Virus record (IMG/VR): IMGVR_UViG_3300045131_001801
Span: 1-35,640 of that record
Reading direction: 5' to 3' (one strand)
Origin: a virus
Length of the DNA stretch: 35,640 nucleotides
The notes under the pieces were generated by a model, which was not told where the DNA came from, did not search any database, and saw only the letters and a program-made list of their open reading frames with translations. Made by a program: the position numbers and the translations under genes. Positions 13,646-22,418 of this stretch are shown one piece after another. Within the stretch, counting starts at the first letter, position 1. Each line of letters opens with the position of its first letter.

Positions 13646-15651
13646 AGAAGTCCCTCTCCACCCTCGCCCGCATCCGCGCCGCCGTCGCCCCCCAGGCGAA
13701 GCCCGTCAACGTTCCCCTGGTCAAGTCCCTGCGCGACTTCCAGCGCGACCAGTGCTCCGTCAAGGTCGGCTCGGTCTATGTCCCGTACGACATGATCGGA
13801 CGCCCGGCCCTGGAGCTGGCCACCACGTGGGTAGACGAGATCCTCAACTCGGGCCGCTCCGACTGCCGCATCAAGATCAAGGGCGGCGCTCAGTGGGGCA
13901 AGACCGTCTGGGCGCTCAACACCTACGCCTATCTGCTCGGCGTCAAGTTCCTCGGCGTCGGCTACTACCTGCCCGACCAGGCGCTCGTCGACGGCATCGT
14001 CGATACCAAGTTCAGGCCCGACGTGGTCAACAAGATCTCTTGGTTCGCGCAGCTCCTGAGCATCGGCAAGACGATCAACAAGTCCGGCAAGCAGGTCGAG
14101 CGCAAGGGCGCGATCATGGCCACGGACGGCACGCGCACCGCCCTCGGCTATTTCCTCGGCTGCAACCGCGTGCCGACCACCTACACGCACGACGTGCAGA
14201 TCGTCGACGAGCGCGACGACATCAACGAGCGCAACGAGAAGTTCCTGGACGGACGCCTGACCTCCAGCCCGGTGCGCCTGCGCATCGACATCGGCACCGC
14301 CCGCTATGACAAGGCGGGAATGGACAAAGAGTTTGAAGACTCGACCCAGCACTGCGCGGTGATCCTCTGTCCGTGCTGCGGGACAAACGTGTCGCCCGAG
14401 GACGAGTGGCCCGGCGTGTGCCGCGTGATGATGGACGGCCACAACACCGCCGATACAGATCCGCGCCTGACGCTCGCCGGTGACTTCAAGCGCAACGGCG
14501 AGGACGGCGAGACCGCCGCCACGCACAAGCCCGGAAACAAGTACTATCTCGCGTGCCCTCACTGCGCCTATCCGCTTGAGCGCAGCTCCGTGCAGTACGT
14601 CGCCCGCCGCCCCGAAATGGCCGCGATGGGCAAGTACGGCATCGAGGTCTCGCAGATCAGCACGCCCGCCATCGGACTGACGCAGATCGTCGCCGCCTGG
14701 GCCAGCGCCGTCGCCGACCCTGACAAGATGGTCGCCTTCCGCTGCGACCGCTGGGCGCGTCCCAAGAGCAGCACGCAGGGCCTCGACACCGGCATCATGG
14801 ATCGCTCGCGCAAAGACCAGGACTACGCCCTCAGCGTCGTGCCCACTGGCCTGCCGCGCTTTGCCGGCCTGGACACCGGCGACCGCCTGTGGTTCGTCGC
14901 CCGCGAGTCGGAGAGCGCCGCCTGCAAGCGTATCGCGTGGGCCGAGCAGATCAGCCCCACCACGGCCCGCGTCCGTGTGCCGCAGCTCTTCGACGCCTGC
15001 GGCCTCTCCTGTCTCTTTGTCGATATCGGCAACGAGCGCGACATGGCCCGCGACATCGTGATGCTCATCAACCGACTGTCGGACACCGCGCCGCTCAAGC
15101 CCGACGACAAGGCCCGCCGCATCGACTTCGGCAACGGCCTGGTGTGGGACGGCGAGGCCTCCGTCTGGCGCGGCCTTCGCGCGGCCTGCGTGCAGTTCTC
15201 CGGCAAGCCCGGTTCAGGCATCGTGCACGACATCTATTTCACCCAGGAGGGCCGCCCGTACCCCGTCATCAAGACCAACCGCGACGAGGTGATCCAGCGC
15301 GTGGTCGACGAGTTCCTCACCTACGACGACGGCCTTGTCGCCGTGGTCGACGGCAGGGTGCGCACCGAGCCCGTCATGCGCATGCCCTCGCTCGCTCCCG
15401 GCGCGAACGCCGCCGTGGCCGCGCTCCAGGAGCATTTCATTTCAGGCTCGCGCAAGGTCGCGGGCTCGGACGGCAAGACGCTCTCGTTCATCGACGGCGT
15501 GCCCAACCACTACCTGCTCGCCAACGCCTACAGCGCCCTCGCCGAGGCCGTCGCGGGCAGCACGCTCTACGCGTTCAACTCCGCAAAATCACAGACCGCG
15601 ACGCGCCACGAGAACGGCGCAGGCTATCGCGGCAGGGGGAGCCTACCGTGA
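13642..15651 (+). CDS. Terminase large subunit, GpA/Mu gp28-like
   Basis: A 669-residue DNA-packaging motor and nuclease. Walker A GGAQWGKT lies at 81-88, Walker B VQIVDE ends at E190, and a zinc-binding insert has cysteines at 243, 246, 305 and 308 (CPCC, CPHC). RNase H-like nuclease aspartates are seen at 411 (FAGLDTG) and 461 (CLFVDIG). The zinc insert and motif spacing resemble the GpA-type large terminases rather than the Mu gp28 form. Start ATG overlaps the small subunit by 4 bp (ATGA). Packages prophage DNA into the head. Confidence 0.9.
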   Translation: MKKSLSTLARIRAAVAPQAKPVNVPLVKSLRDFQRDQCSVKVGSVYVPYDMIGRPALELATTWVDEILNSGRSDCRIKIKGGAQWGKTVWALNTYAYLLGVKFLGVGYYLPDQALVDGIVDTKFRPDVVNKISWFAQLLSIGKTINKSGKQVERKGAIMATDGTRTALGYFLGCNRVPTTYTHDVQIVDERDDINERNEKFLDGRLTSSPVRLRIDIGTARYDKAGMDKEFEDSTQHCAVILCPCCGTNVSPEDEWPGVCRVMMDGHNTADTDPRLTLAGDFKRNGEDGETAATHKPGNKYYLACPHCAYPLERSSVQYVARRPEMAAMGKYGIEVSQISTPAIGLTQIVAAWASAVADPDKMVAFRCDRWARPKSSTQGLDTGIMDRSRKDQDYALSVVPTGLPRFAGLDTGDRLWFVARESESAACKRIAWAEQISPTTARVRVPQLFDACGLSCLFVDIGNERDMARDIVMLINRLSDTAPLKPDDKARRIDFGNGLVWDGEASVWRGLRAACVQFSGKPGSGIVHDIYFTQEGRPYPVIKTNRDEVIQRVVDEFLTYDDGLVAVVDGRVRTEPVMRMPSLAPGANAAVAALQEHFISGSRKVAGSDGKTLSFIDGVPNHYLLANAYSALAEAVAGSTLYAFNSAKSQTATRHENGAGYRGRGSLP

Positions 15652-17288
15652 CCGCAAGCCGCATGTACTACGCGCCCAAAAAGACGCGCCCCGAACTCAG
15701 CTCGCAGCGCGTCGTCAGCGTGCAGCGCTCGCGCTTCAACCCCCTGCGCGGCTTCGATCCCGCGAAGCTCGTCAGCGCCATCGAACAGTTTGACGCGGGC
15801 TATCTCGGCCCGCTGGCCCGCATCGTGGACGCCCTAGAGCAGCGCGACGACACGTGGAAAACCGCCGCACGCAAGACGAAGTCATCCGTGTCGCGCTGCC
15901 AACACCAGATCCTGATCGTAGAGGGCCACGAGGGCGAGCCCGCCGCCGAGGCTCACAAGGCCACGCTTGAAAAGTTCTGGTCTTCCGTCCGCGTGTCCGA
16001 CGCGTTTAAGCGCAACCAGGAGGGCGGGCGCTCGCTCCTGGTCAAACAGATGATGGACGCGGTCGGCTCCGTCTACGCCTGCCACGAGATCGTGTGGCGT
16101 CCGCTGCCCGGCGGCGGGCTGTCCGCCACCTTCATCCGCATGCCGCTCTGGATGTTCGAGAACACGACCGGGCGCCTGCGCTACCTGCCGACTGACGGAG
16201 CGGTCTACGGCGTGGACATGCCCGAGTCCGAGTGGCTCGTGACGGTGGGCGACGGCGTGGGCATCGCCTGCGCCGTGGCCTGCATGAGCAAGCGCCTGGC
16301 GTTCGAGGACTGGCTCATGTACTCCGAGCGCTGCGGCATGCCCGGCCTGCACGCCACCACGCCCAGCAAGCGCGACAGCGACGAGTGGAAAAGCCTCGTC
16401 GCCGACGTGGGCAACTACGGGCGCGACTGGAACCTGGTCAGCAACACCGACGTGAAGCTCACGCCCGTGCAGCTCTCCACCTCCGGCACGCTGCCCTATC
16501 CCGAACTCGTGGCCTTCGCCAACAAGGCCATCGCCGCCCTGTGGCGCGGGGCCGACCTATCGACGATCAGCGGCGCGGGCGGCGACAGCACCGGCGCGAG
16601 CCTTCAGGGCGAAGAGTCCGACCTCCTTGAGCAAGACGCCTGCGAGATGATCAGCGAGACGTTGCAGGCGCAGGTCGACCGGCACGTCATCCGCATGATC
16701 CACGGCGACGAGGAGCCCCTCGCCTACATCCAGATCATGCCCGAGGCCCGCCCGAACCTGAAACAGGAAATGGAGATCGATAACCACCTGTCCGCCAAGG
16801 GCGTCAAGCTCTCCAAGAATGAGGCCCTGCGCCGCTACCAGCGCACCGAGGTCGACCCCGCCGACCCCGAGGACGCCGCGCTGACCGCCTCCGCCGCTCC
16901 GACCTCCGCCGCTCCGACCTCCGACCTCCGGCCTCCGGCCTCCGGCCTCTCCCTGGCCAACGAGGCGCTCGCCGGAAACCTCAAGGGCGCGTCCGCAGCC
17001 CTCGCCGCCAAGAAAGACACGGCCCTCGCGGCGAGCGCACGCGAGGCCATCCTGAAGGCCCTGGACGCAGACCTGCAGCCCATGCGCGAGCGCCTTGCAA
17101 AAGCCCTGCAAGCGCCCGACGACAAGCTTGAATCCGAACTTCAGGCGGTGGTCGCCGACATGCCCGCCCTGCTTGAGAAGGTCAGCGCGTCTGGCCAGCT
17201 CGACAAGGCGATTGAGGAGACGATCACCGCCACCCTGTTTAACGGCTTCGCCGCCGCAACCGCCGCCCGCAAAGGAGCCCGCCCGTGA
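15648..17288 (+). CDS. DUF935 portal protein (Mu gp29-like)
   Basis: The 546-residue product should form the ring through which DNA enters and leaves the capsid. Family features include SQRVVSVQRSRFNPLRGFDP near residues 19-38, AAEAHKATLEKFW, FEDWLMYSERCGMPGLHATTP, and the motif WRGADLSTI (about 298). The C-terminal part (about 425-440) is low complexity and encoded by a CCTCCG heptamer tract. Start GTG 15648 overlaps the terminase stop (GTGA) and has AGGGGGAG upstream; a longer open frame upstream is a shadow of the terminase gene. Confidence 0.9.
   Translation: MTASRMYYAPKKTRPELSSQRVVSVQRSRFNPLRGFDPAKLVSAIEQFDAGYLGPLARIVDALEQRDDTWKTAARKTKSSVSRCQHQILIVEGHEGEPAAEAHKATLEKFWSSVRVSDAFKRNQEGGRSLLVKQMMDAVGSVYACHEIVWRPLPGGGLSATFIRMPLWMFENTTGRLRYLPTDGAVYGVDMPESEWLVTVGDGVGIACAVACMSKRLAFEDWLMYSERCGMPGLHATTPSKRDSDEWKSLVADVGNYGRDWNLVSNTDVKLTPVQLSTSGTLPYPELVAFANKAIAALWRGADLSTISGAGGDSTGASLQGEESDLLEQDACEMISETLQAQVDRHVIRMIHGDEEPLAYIQIMPEARPNLKQEMEIDNHLSAKGVKLSKNEALRRYQRTEVDPADPEDAALTASAAPTSAAPTSDLRPPASGLSLANEALAGNLKGASAALAAKKDTALAASAREAILKALDADLQPMRERLAKALQAPDDKLESELQAVVADMPALLEKVSASGQLDKAIEETITATLFNGFAAATAARKGARP
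16911..16952. repeat. CCTCCG-type heptamer tract within portal gene
   Basis: Consecutive 7-bp units GCTCCGA, CCTCCGA, CCTCCGG three times, CCTCTCC, preceded by a 15-bp direct repeat. In frame it encodes the Ala/Pro/Ser linker of the portal protein. Confidence 0.7.
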
Positions 17289-18349
17289 GTAAGATCCTCT
17301 TCGCTCTCGCTAACACCGCGCCCGACGTGCAGCTCATCGCCTGCGCCAACGAGTTTCACGTGTCCGAGGACAAGCCCATCCGCATCCCGTACGGCAGCTA
17401 CCCGTACGGCACCTACAAGATGAGGGACGGCAAGACAGTCTTCATCACGCAGCTCTTTGACCGCTCCGCCGCCGAAGCCTGGAACGTCGCGCTCTGCAAC
17501 TCCGTCGCGAAAGGCCGTCGCGGATACCCCATTTACCACGGCCACCCCGACGCCGACGAGCCGGAGATCGCCGCCAAGTATCCCGACAAGCGGGCCAAGG
17601 GCTGGGGCAACAAGATGACCGTCGGCGACGACGCGGCAGAGCTGTTCGTCGCGTGGAACGAAGCGCCCGACAAGAGCTTCGACTTCTTCTCGCCGCTGTG
17701 GGTCGGGCCTGCCATCTCGCAGAAGGGCAGCGACGTGGTCACGCACATGGTCAAGTGCCGCTCCATCGCCCTGACCAATAACCCCAACATCATTGAATTT
17801 CGGCTGCCGAATGAATCGGTCGCCACCGAGGAACAACAGACCATGAACGAACTCCAGAAGTTCATCGCGGCGCTGCTCAAGATCGACCCGAGCAGCACCG
17901 AAGAGCAGTTCAAGGCGGCGCTCCAGAAGCTGGCAGACGATAATGCCGCTCTGAAAGCCGCAGCCGACGCCAGCAAGGCAGAGGCCACCACGGCGGAGAC
18001 CGAGAAGGCCGACGTGGAAGTGAAGCTCGCCAACGAGCGCAAGGCCCGCATCGACATCCTGCTCACGCAGGCGGTCGCGGACGGCCGCGTGACGCCCGCA
18101 GGAAAGAACGCCTGGCAGGCGAATCTCGAAAAGGACTTCGACGCCTTCTCCGTCGCGCTCGCGAACGAGAAGCCCGCGATGAAGACCGAGTCGCAGACCG
18201 CAGGGCGCAGGCCCGGCGCTGCTGATCAGTCCGTGCAGGGCAAGATCATCGCCCTGGTCAACGAGGCCAAGGCCAACGGCATGTCGCACGACGCGGCCTA
18301 TGCCCACGTCAAGGCGAACAACGCGGCGCTCTTCGCGCTGCCTGCGTAA
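17285..18349 (+). CDS. Mu I-like prohead protease with C-terminal scaffold
   Basis: A 354-residue head-maturation protease/scaffold. The N-terminal half (about 1-185) resembles the Mu I family: YPIYHGHPDADEPE near 79-92 carries the conserved histidines, followed by AWNEAPDKSFDFFSPLW and a strand with a Ser (KCRSIALTNNPNI). The C-terminal half is an Ala/Lys/Glu-rich coiled coil typical of scaffolds. Start GTG 17285 overlaps the portal stop (GTGA) with AAAGGAG upstream. It should cleave the scaffold after prohead assembly. Confidence 0.87.
   Translation: MSKILFALANTAPDVQLIACANEFHVSEDKPIRIPYGSYPYGTYKMRDGKTVFITQLFDRSAAEAWNVALCNSVAKGRRGYPIYHGHPDADEPEIAAKYPDKRAKGWGNKMTVGDDAAELFVAWNEAPDKSFDFFSPLWVGPAISQKGSDVVTHMVKCRSIALTNNPNIIEFRLPNESVATEEQQTMNELQKFIAALLKIDPSSTEEQFKAALQKLADDNAALKAAADASKAEATTAETEKADVEVKLANERKARIDILLTQAVADGRVTPAGKNAWQANLEKDFDAFSVALANEKPAMKTESQTAGRRPGAADQSVQGKIIALVNEAKANGMSHDAAYAHVKANNAALFALPA
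17843..18349 (+). CDS. Nested in-frame scaffold protein (Mu Z-like)
   Basis: ATG 17843 lies in frame within the protease gene, with GAGGAA nine bases upstream. Translation from here gives 168 residues (MNELQKFIAALLKIDPSS to the same stop), exactly the helical scaffold domain without the protease. In Mu the scaffold Z is produced from an internal start of gene I in the same way; here it is inferred from the good internal ribosome site and the domain boundary. Confidence 0.65.
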   Translation: MNELQKFIAALLKIDPSSTEEQFKAALQKLADDNAALKAAADASKAEATTAETEKADVEVKLANERKARIDILLTQAVADGRVTPAGKNAWQANLEKDFDAFSVALANEKPAMKTESQTAGRRPGAADQSVQGKIIALVNEAKANGMSHDAAYAHVKANNAALFALPA

Positions 18350-18408
18350 CGCACAACTCACAGGCCCGCCCTCGCGGCTTTGCCTGGTCACAAGGAGCAC
18401 AGCACATC

Positions 18409-18813
18409 ATGAAGAAATGCATCGCACTCGCCGGGGCCATGATCGCCCTGGCCAACATCGGTGAGGGAGCCCACAGCAACGGCTACCTCACGCGCGTCGC
18501 CGAGGGCGCGGTTGTCAAGGGCCAGATCCTGAAGAAGGGCACGACCGACCGCGAGGTTAAAGCCTGCGCCGAGCTGACCGACGTGGGCCTCTACGTCGCG
18601 CTCGACAGCGCAGCGACCGGCGAAATCGTACCCGTCGCCGCGCTTGGCAACGCCAGCGGCACCGTGCTCGTCACGGCCTCCGGCGCGATTGCCGTGGGTG
18701 ACGCGATCAGCCCCACGGGCACCGCCGTCACGACCGGCCTGACCTGCGGACGCGCCCTTGTCGCGGCTGCGGACGGCGACCAGTTTGAAATGGCGCACAA
18801 GGTCTGCGCATAG
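18409..18813 (+). CDS. Capsid decoration-like protein (DUF2190-type)
   Basis: The 134-residue protein has an Ala/Gly/Val-rich beta sequence (LTRVAEGAVVKGQILKKG; DVGLYVALDSAATGEIVPVAALG; TVLVTASGAIAVGDAISPTGTAV) typical of DUF2190-like capsid cement proteins, which stabilise the head by binding outside the capsid shell. It lies between protease/scaffold and major capsid, the usual place for this gene. The hydrophobic N terminus may look like a signal peptide but is more likely a buried strand or helix. AAGGAG upstream. Confidence 0.65.
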   Translation: MKKCIALAGAMIALANIGEGAHSNGYLTRVAEGAVVKGQILKKGTTDREVKACAELTDVGLYVALDSAATGEIVPVAALGNASGTVLVTASGAIAVGDAISPTGTAVTTGLTCGRALVAAADGDQFEMAHKVCA

Positions 18814-18820
18814 TCGGAGC

Positions 18821-18838
18821 GGAGCCGCTTCCGGCTCC
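18821..18838. other. Short hairpin before the major capsid gene
   Basis: A 7-bp stem (18821-18827 with 18832-18838) with a 4-base loop lies between the decoration gene stop and the AAAAGGAAA site of the capsid gene, without a T-tract. It may protect or segment the highly expressed capsid mRNA. Confidence 0.35.
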
Positions 18839-18877
18839 GGCTCTTCGCTCTCACCTCCACAAAAGGAAACCCTCACA

Positions 18878-19867
18878 ATGAGCAAACGTCTCTTCACCTC
18901 CTTCGGTGCCCTCGCCCTGGCGACGGACACGGGCAGCAACGCCCCCGGCCTGATCTGCATGGCCAACGAGTCTCGCTTCAACGCGAGCTTTCTCAGCACG
19001 CCGCTGACAGCCTACACGCTGGGCTGGACGAGCGGCGAGGATCTCGAGGCCATCCTCGAGGCGCTCGCCCCCGAGTGCCCCACCCCGCGCCGCTTCAGCT
19101 ACAAGAAAGCGACCAACGCCGAGCAGTTCCTGGGCGAGTCGGACGACTCCGACATCCGCGCCATCGGTGCCGAGTTCAAGCGCGTCGCCTACACCGGCAG
19201 CGAGGCCGAGGCCAAGACCTACAACAAGGGTCTGACCGTCCGCCTGGATCTCGACGAGGAGTCCGACGATCCCATGATCGAGGAGCGCCAGACGGCCATG
19301 CTGATGAAGCGTTTGCTGCGCATGGAGATCCGCCGCGCGGTCGCCCTGCTCGACGCCGCCGGAGTGAATCTCGCCTCCACCTGGGGCAGCGCCTCGCCGG
19401 TCGACGCCGACATGGAAATCATCGGCGACCTGATTCTCGCGGGCGACTCCAGCGGCGTGCGCCCGACCCGCGTGGTCTACGGCGACAACGCCTGGAGCAA
19501 GCGCATGCTCACGCTCCGCGCGGGTCTCGTCGCGGGGTGCGTCGCGAACGCCGGGTTCACGCCCGAGCAGCTCGCGTCGTTCCTCCAGGTCGATATGGTC
19601 AAGGTCTGCAAGGAGCGCGTCCAGGCCACCAAGACCACCAAGGCGAACCTGCTCGGCAGCAACGGCGTCTACATGTTCAACGCCCAGTCGGGCGCGGGCA
19701 AGGACGACCCGAGCAACATCAAGCGCTTCGTCACGCCCATGGGCGGAGGCAAGTTCAAGGTGTACCGCCAGGAGGTCACGAGCAAGCTGATCGACATCAC
19801 GGTCGAGCACTACTCGAACATCGTCTGCACCTCCACGCTCGGCATCCGCAAGCGCACGGTCTCGTAG
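18878..19867 (+). CDS. Major capsid protein
   Basis: The 329-residue product lies directly after the protease/scaffold and decoration genes, where Mu encodes its major head subunit T. The composition, mixed alpha/beta with a long helix (about 125-160) and a conserved beta-rich C terminus (GGGKFKVYRQEVTSKLIDITVEHYSNIVCTS), fits an HK97-fold capsid protein. Start ATG 18878 has AAAAGGAAA upstream; a longer open frame from 18758 overlaps the decoration gene and is rejected. Assignment is from position and size; I see no family-specific motif. Confidence 0.75.
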   Translation: MSKRLFTSFGALALATDTGSNAPGLICMANESRFNASFLSTPLTAYTLGWTSGEDLEAILEALAPECPTPRRFSYKKATNAEQFLGESDDSDIRAIGAEFKRVAYTGSEAEAKTYNKGLTVRLDLDEESDDPMIEERQTAMLMKRLLRMEIRRAVALLDAAGVNLASTWGSASPVDADMEIIGDLILAGDSSGVRPTRVVYGDNAWSKRMLTLRAGLVAGCVANAGFTPEQLASFLQVDMVKVCKERVQATKTTKANLLGSNGVYMFNAQSGAGKDDPSNIKRFVTPMGGGKFKVYRQEVTSKLIDITVEHYSNIVCTSTLGIRKRTVS

Positions 19868-19945
19868 CCGTGCGGCGGGCGGCCCCGTGACTGCGGACAG
19901 CCGCCCGCCACTTTCCCCCTTTTCCCTTTCCCAGGAGAACGCACC

Positions 19946-20404
19946 ATGTCCACGCAAACCTCAGTCTGGCGAGCGCCCACCGAAAAGGACTTGTCCTCTT
20001 CGATCAGCGCATCTGAGATCGAAGCCTACCGCACGGCCTGCGCCGACGAGGAGCAGGGCGACCCCATCGCCAACCTGCTGACGCGCGGCACCGACCACGT
20101 GCGCGGCTACCTGCGGGCAAACAGCAAGATCGTCATGGGGCCGAAGGGCACGCTTCCCGAAAGCCTGATTGCTCCCTGCATGGACTTCTGCGCCTTCGAC
20201 GTGGTCAAGCGCGTGCCCCGCGCCAACACCGAGGATCGCCGCACGGCCCGCCGCGACGCGGTATCCCTATTCGGGCGCGTGCAGACCGGCGCGTTCGACG
20301 TGGAGTCGTACGGAGCCGAAGAGCCCCAGGGCTCAGCCGTCAGTTCGGAACTCGCATCCTCCTCCCGCCGCCGCGTTACCTCGCTCACCATGGACGGACT
20401 CTAA
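19946..20404 (+). CDS. Head-tail connector, gp36/DUF1320-like
   Basis: A 152-residue helical protein following the capsid gene. LSSSISASEIEAYRTACADEEQGDPIANLLTRGTDHVRGYL and later SLIAPCMDFCAFDVVKRVP resemble the DUF1320 pattern (Mu gp36), in which helices of a neck protein position arginines around the portal exit. Start ATG 19946 has AGGAG upstream. It should form a ring joining the portal and the tail. Confidence 0.7.
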   Translation: MSTQTSVWRAPTEKDLSSSISASEIEAYRTACADEEQGDPIANLLTRGTDHVRGYLRANSKIVMGPKGTLPESLIAPCMDFCAFDVVKRVPRANTEDRRTARRDAVSLFGRVQTGAFDVESYGAEEPQGSAVSSELASSSRRRVTSLTMDGL

Positions 20405-20415
20405 CAGCCTCCCCC

Positions 20416-20447
20416 CCTAACAGTCTAACAGCCTAACAGCCTAACCT
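20416..20447. repeat. CCTAACAG octamer tract before a gene start
   Basis: Four 8-bp units CCTAACAG, TCTAACAG, CCTAACAG, CCTAACCT end four bases before the ATG at 20451, replacing a Shine-Dalgarno site. A second tract of nearly the same sequence precedes the gene at 22012. Confidence 0.8.
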
Positions 20448-20450
20448 CCC

Positions 20451-21005
20451 ATGCCCATCGACCCCACAGACGATATCTACAACGCCAACCTCGCGGACGC
20501 CTCCGTCAGCGCCGTGCAGCTCGCCGTCAAGGCCCGCCTCCGCGCCTGCCCCTGGTTCGCCCCGATCAATATCCTCTACACGCAGCAGGGCAACATCGTC
20601 AACGAGATCGACATCGCGCTGGGCACCATGAGCAAGGGCTTCGGCGCGGGCCTGTGCGTCGTGGTCGGCACGCCCAACGCCGACGACAGCACCGACAACG
20701 TCGCCTGCCTCGACCTCGACCCCTTCTACATCGCCGTCGACGTTTACTCCGACCCGCTCACGGTCGACGGCCCAAAGGGCGTGCGCAAGTCCGTGGACGG
20801 CGTGGCGCTCAACGTGCTGCGCCTGCTCAAGGGCTGGACGCCGGTCGGCTTCAAAGGCCCCCTATCCGCCTTCCGCCCCACGATTTCCAACGTGCCCGAC
20901 TCAACCGGCTCGGGCATCGTCATCCGGCGCGTCGCCCTCAGCGGCGCACTGACACTCCCCGTCCTCCGCCTCGAAGGCGAAGGCATGTTTCCCGTCGCGG
21001 AATAA
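20451..21005 (+). CDS. Tail terminator-like protein (gp37/DUF1834 position)
   Basis: The 184-residue product follows the connector and precedes the tail tube, the place of the Mu gp37/tail-terminator gene. It has an N-terminal helix (VSAVQLAVKARLRACPWFA), beta strands typical of a tail-end protein (CLDLDPFYIAVDVYSDPL), and a helical segment (SVDGVALNVLRLLKGW). It should cap the tail tube. There is no Shine-Dalgarno site; a pyrimidine-rich repeat tract precedes the ATG. Confidence 0.55.
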   Translation: MPIDPTDDIYNANLADASVSAVQLAVKARLRACPWFAPINILYTQQGNIVNEIDIALGTMSKGFGAGLCVVVGTPNADDSTDNVACLDLDPFYIAVDVYSDPLTVDGPKGVRKSVDGVALNVLRLLKGWTPVGFKGPLSAFRPTISNVPDSTGSGIVIRRVALSGALTLPVLRLEGEGMFPVAE

Positions 21006-21017
21006 AGGACTCACATC

Positions 21018-21962
21018 ATGGACAGAAACCTTGTACTCAAAGGCCCGGCAGTCGTCATCCGGGGCGGGCACACCTACTTCACCAAGGGCGAGATCACCGT
21101 CAAGGTGAACAAAGAGACCTACAGCATCGAGAGCAACATCCTCGGCAGCGCGGGCAAGCGCGTCACGAGCAAGAGCTGCACCGTCTCGTTCGTTCCCCAG
21201 GGCATGCTCGACACCGTCGCCGCCTATTTCCCCTGGGGACAGGGCGACCTCGGCGCGAGCATCTTCGGCGCGACCGACACCACGCTCGTGATCCACACGC
21301 TCTCGGGCCGCAAGCTCACTTTCGCCGCCTCCGGCAACCTCGGCGTCCGTACGATCCACTGCGGAACGGATGCGACCGCGCTGGGCGAGATCTCCTTCCT
21401 CTGCCTCGGCAAGCTCGACACCGCAGACAGCACCGCAGACAGCCGCATCAAGGTCGAGGAGGCCGCGTTCGCCTCTACCGGCCTTGACCGCGCCAAGATC
21501 CGCACGCCCGGCTATCAGGCATCGCTCGCCATCGGCGCGGCCACGCCCGTTGTCATGCAGGGGCTGGAAGGGTTCGACATCAATATCGAGCCGTCCTTTG
21601 ATCCCGACAGCGTCAACGCCTACGGGCTCGTCGGGCAGACCCTCAGCGGGATCGCGGCGAACGCGACGTTCAAGCCCTGCAACATGACGGAGTCGGGCGT
21701 GCTCTCCCTGCTCAACATCCAGGGCAGCGGCTGCCAGGAGATCGGCGACGACCTAGGCCCCGCCGACGCGACGCTCACCATCGCCCCGATCAGCAACACG
21801 GCCAAGGGTGTGACGGCGATCCTGTACGGCGTCGGAGCCGAAGAGGCCGAGTTCAAGTTCGGGCTCAAGCAGAAGCGCGTGCAGGGCGTCAAGTTCGACG
21901 CCTCCCCGATCCTCGATACCACCTTCAAACTGTTCAGCGTCGCCTTTCCGTCATGGACGTGA
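21018..21962 (+). CDS. Major tail tube protein
   Basis: The 314-residue protein is mainly predicted beta strands with repeated hydrophobic/polar alternation (GHTYFTKGEITVKVNKETYSIE; DTTLVIHTLSGRKLTFAASGNL; KGVTAILYGVGAEEAEFKFGLK). Such a protein right after the tail terminator and with no sheath gene beside it fits the tube subunit of a non-contractile tail. Two similar halves seem to start with GLEGF- or LKGPA-type segments, so a duplicated tube fold is possible. Start ATG 21018 with AAAGGA. Confidence 0.6.
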   Translation: MDRNLVLKGPAVVIRGGHTYFTKGEITVKVNKETYSIESNILGSAGKRVTSKSCTVSFVPQGMLDTVAAYFPWGQGDLGASIFGATDTTLVIHTLSGRKLTFAASGNLGVRTIHCGTDATALGEISFLCLGKLDTADSTADSRIKVEEAAFASTGLDRAKIRTPGYQASLAIGAATPVVMQGLEGFDINIEPSFDPDSVNAYGLVGQTLSGIAANATFKPCNMTESGVLSLLNIQGSGCQEIGDDLGPADATLTIAPISNTAKGVTAILYGVGAEEAEFKFGLKQKRVQGVKFDASPILDTTFKLFSVAFPSWT

Positions 21963-21972
21963 CCGCCGTTTT

Positions 21973-22004
21973 CCTAACAGTCTAACAGCCTAAACCCCTA
22001 ACAG
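21973..22004. repeat. Second CCTAACAG octamer tract
   Basis: Four 8-bp units CCTAACAG, TCTAACAG, CCTAAACC, CCTAACAG lie between the tail tube stop and the ATG at 22012. No Shine-Dalgarno site is visible. Confidence 0.8.
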
Positions 22005-22011
22005 CCTTCTT

Positions 22012-22410
22012 ATGATCATCAAGATCGGCACGACAGAGTTCGCAAAAGGCGTCAACCGCAACGAGCCCGCCAAGGTGCAGGGGCTGGAGGGCTCCCGCGT
22101 GCTCAACGTCGTGCCGCTCACGCGCAGCGCCGTCGCGGGCGTGTACGACCACGGCAACGTGTCGCACGCGCTCAGCGTGCAGGTCACGCGGCACCACGCC
22201 TCGGCGGGCGCGGCCCTCGACTTCGTGCTGTCGCACCCGGATGCCGTGCTCGCCCTCACCGGCGATGTGACCATCGAATCACCCAGCGGCAACAAGTGGA
22301 AGCTCACCTCCGGCAAGATCGAAAAGCACAGCCTCGCCCGCTGGATCGGCAAGACCACCGTCCACGCCTACACTCTGCGCGGCGGCACCTTGACCGCCGT
22401 CACCTCATAG
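22012..22410 (+). CDS. Small tail-associated protein, 132 aa
   Basis: A small beta-rich protein (SRVLNVVPLTRSAVAGVYDHGNVSHALSVQVTRHH; LTGDVTIESPSGNKWKLTSGKIEKHSL) between the tail tube and the first fibre-like gene. The place is where siphophages encode tail-assembly chaperones, but those are helical, so a structural role is as likely. The ATG at 22012 lacks a Shine-Dalgarno site and follows an octamer tract. Confidence 0.6.
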   Translation: MIIKIGTTEFAKGVNRNEPAKVQGLEGSRVLNVVPLTRSAVAGVYDHGNVSHALSVQVTRHHASAGAALDFVLSHPDAVLALTGDVTIESPSGNKWKLTSGKIEKHSLARWIGKTTVHAYTLRGGTLTAVTS

Positions 22411-22418
22411 GAGCCCCC

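Noticed and set aside
14889-15647. Plus-strand extension of the portal frame upstream of 15648
   Set aside because: It overlaps the terminase gene, is Arg-rich, and the GTG 15648 start has a good ribosome site and the usual 4-bp overlap.
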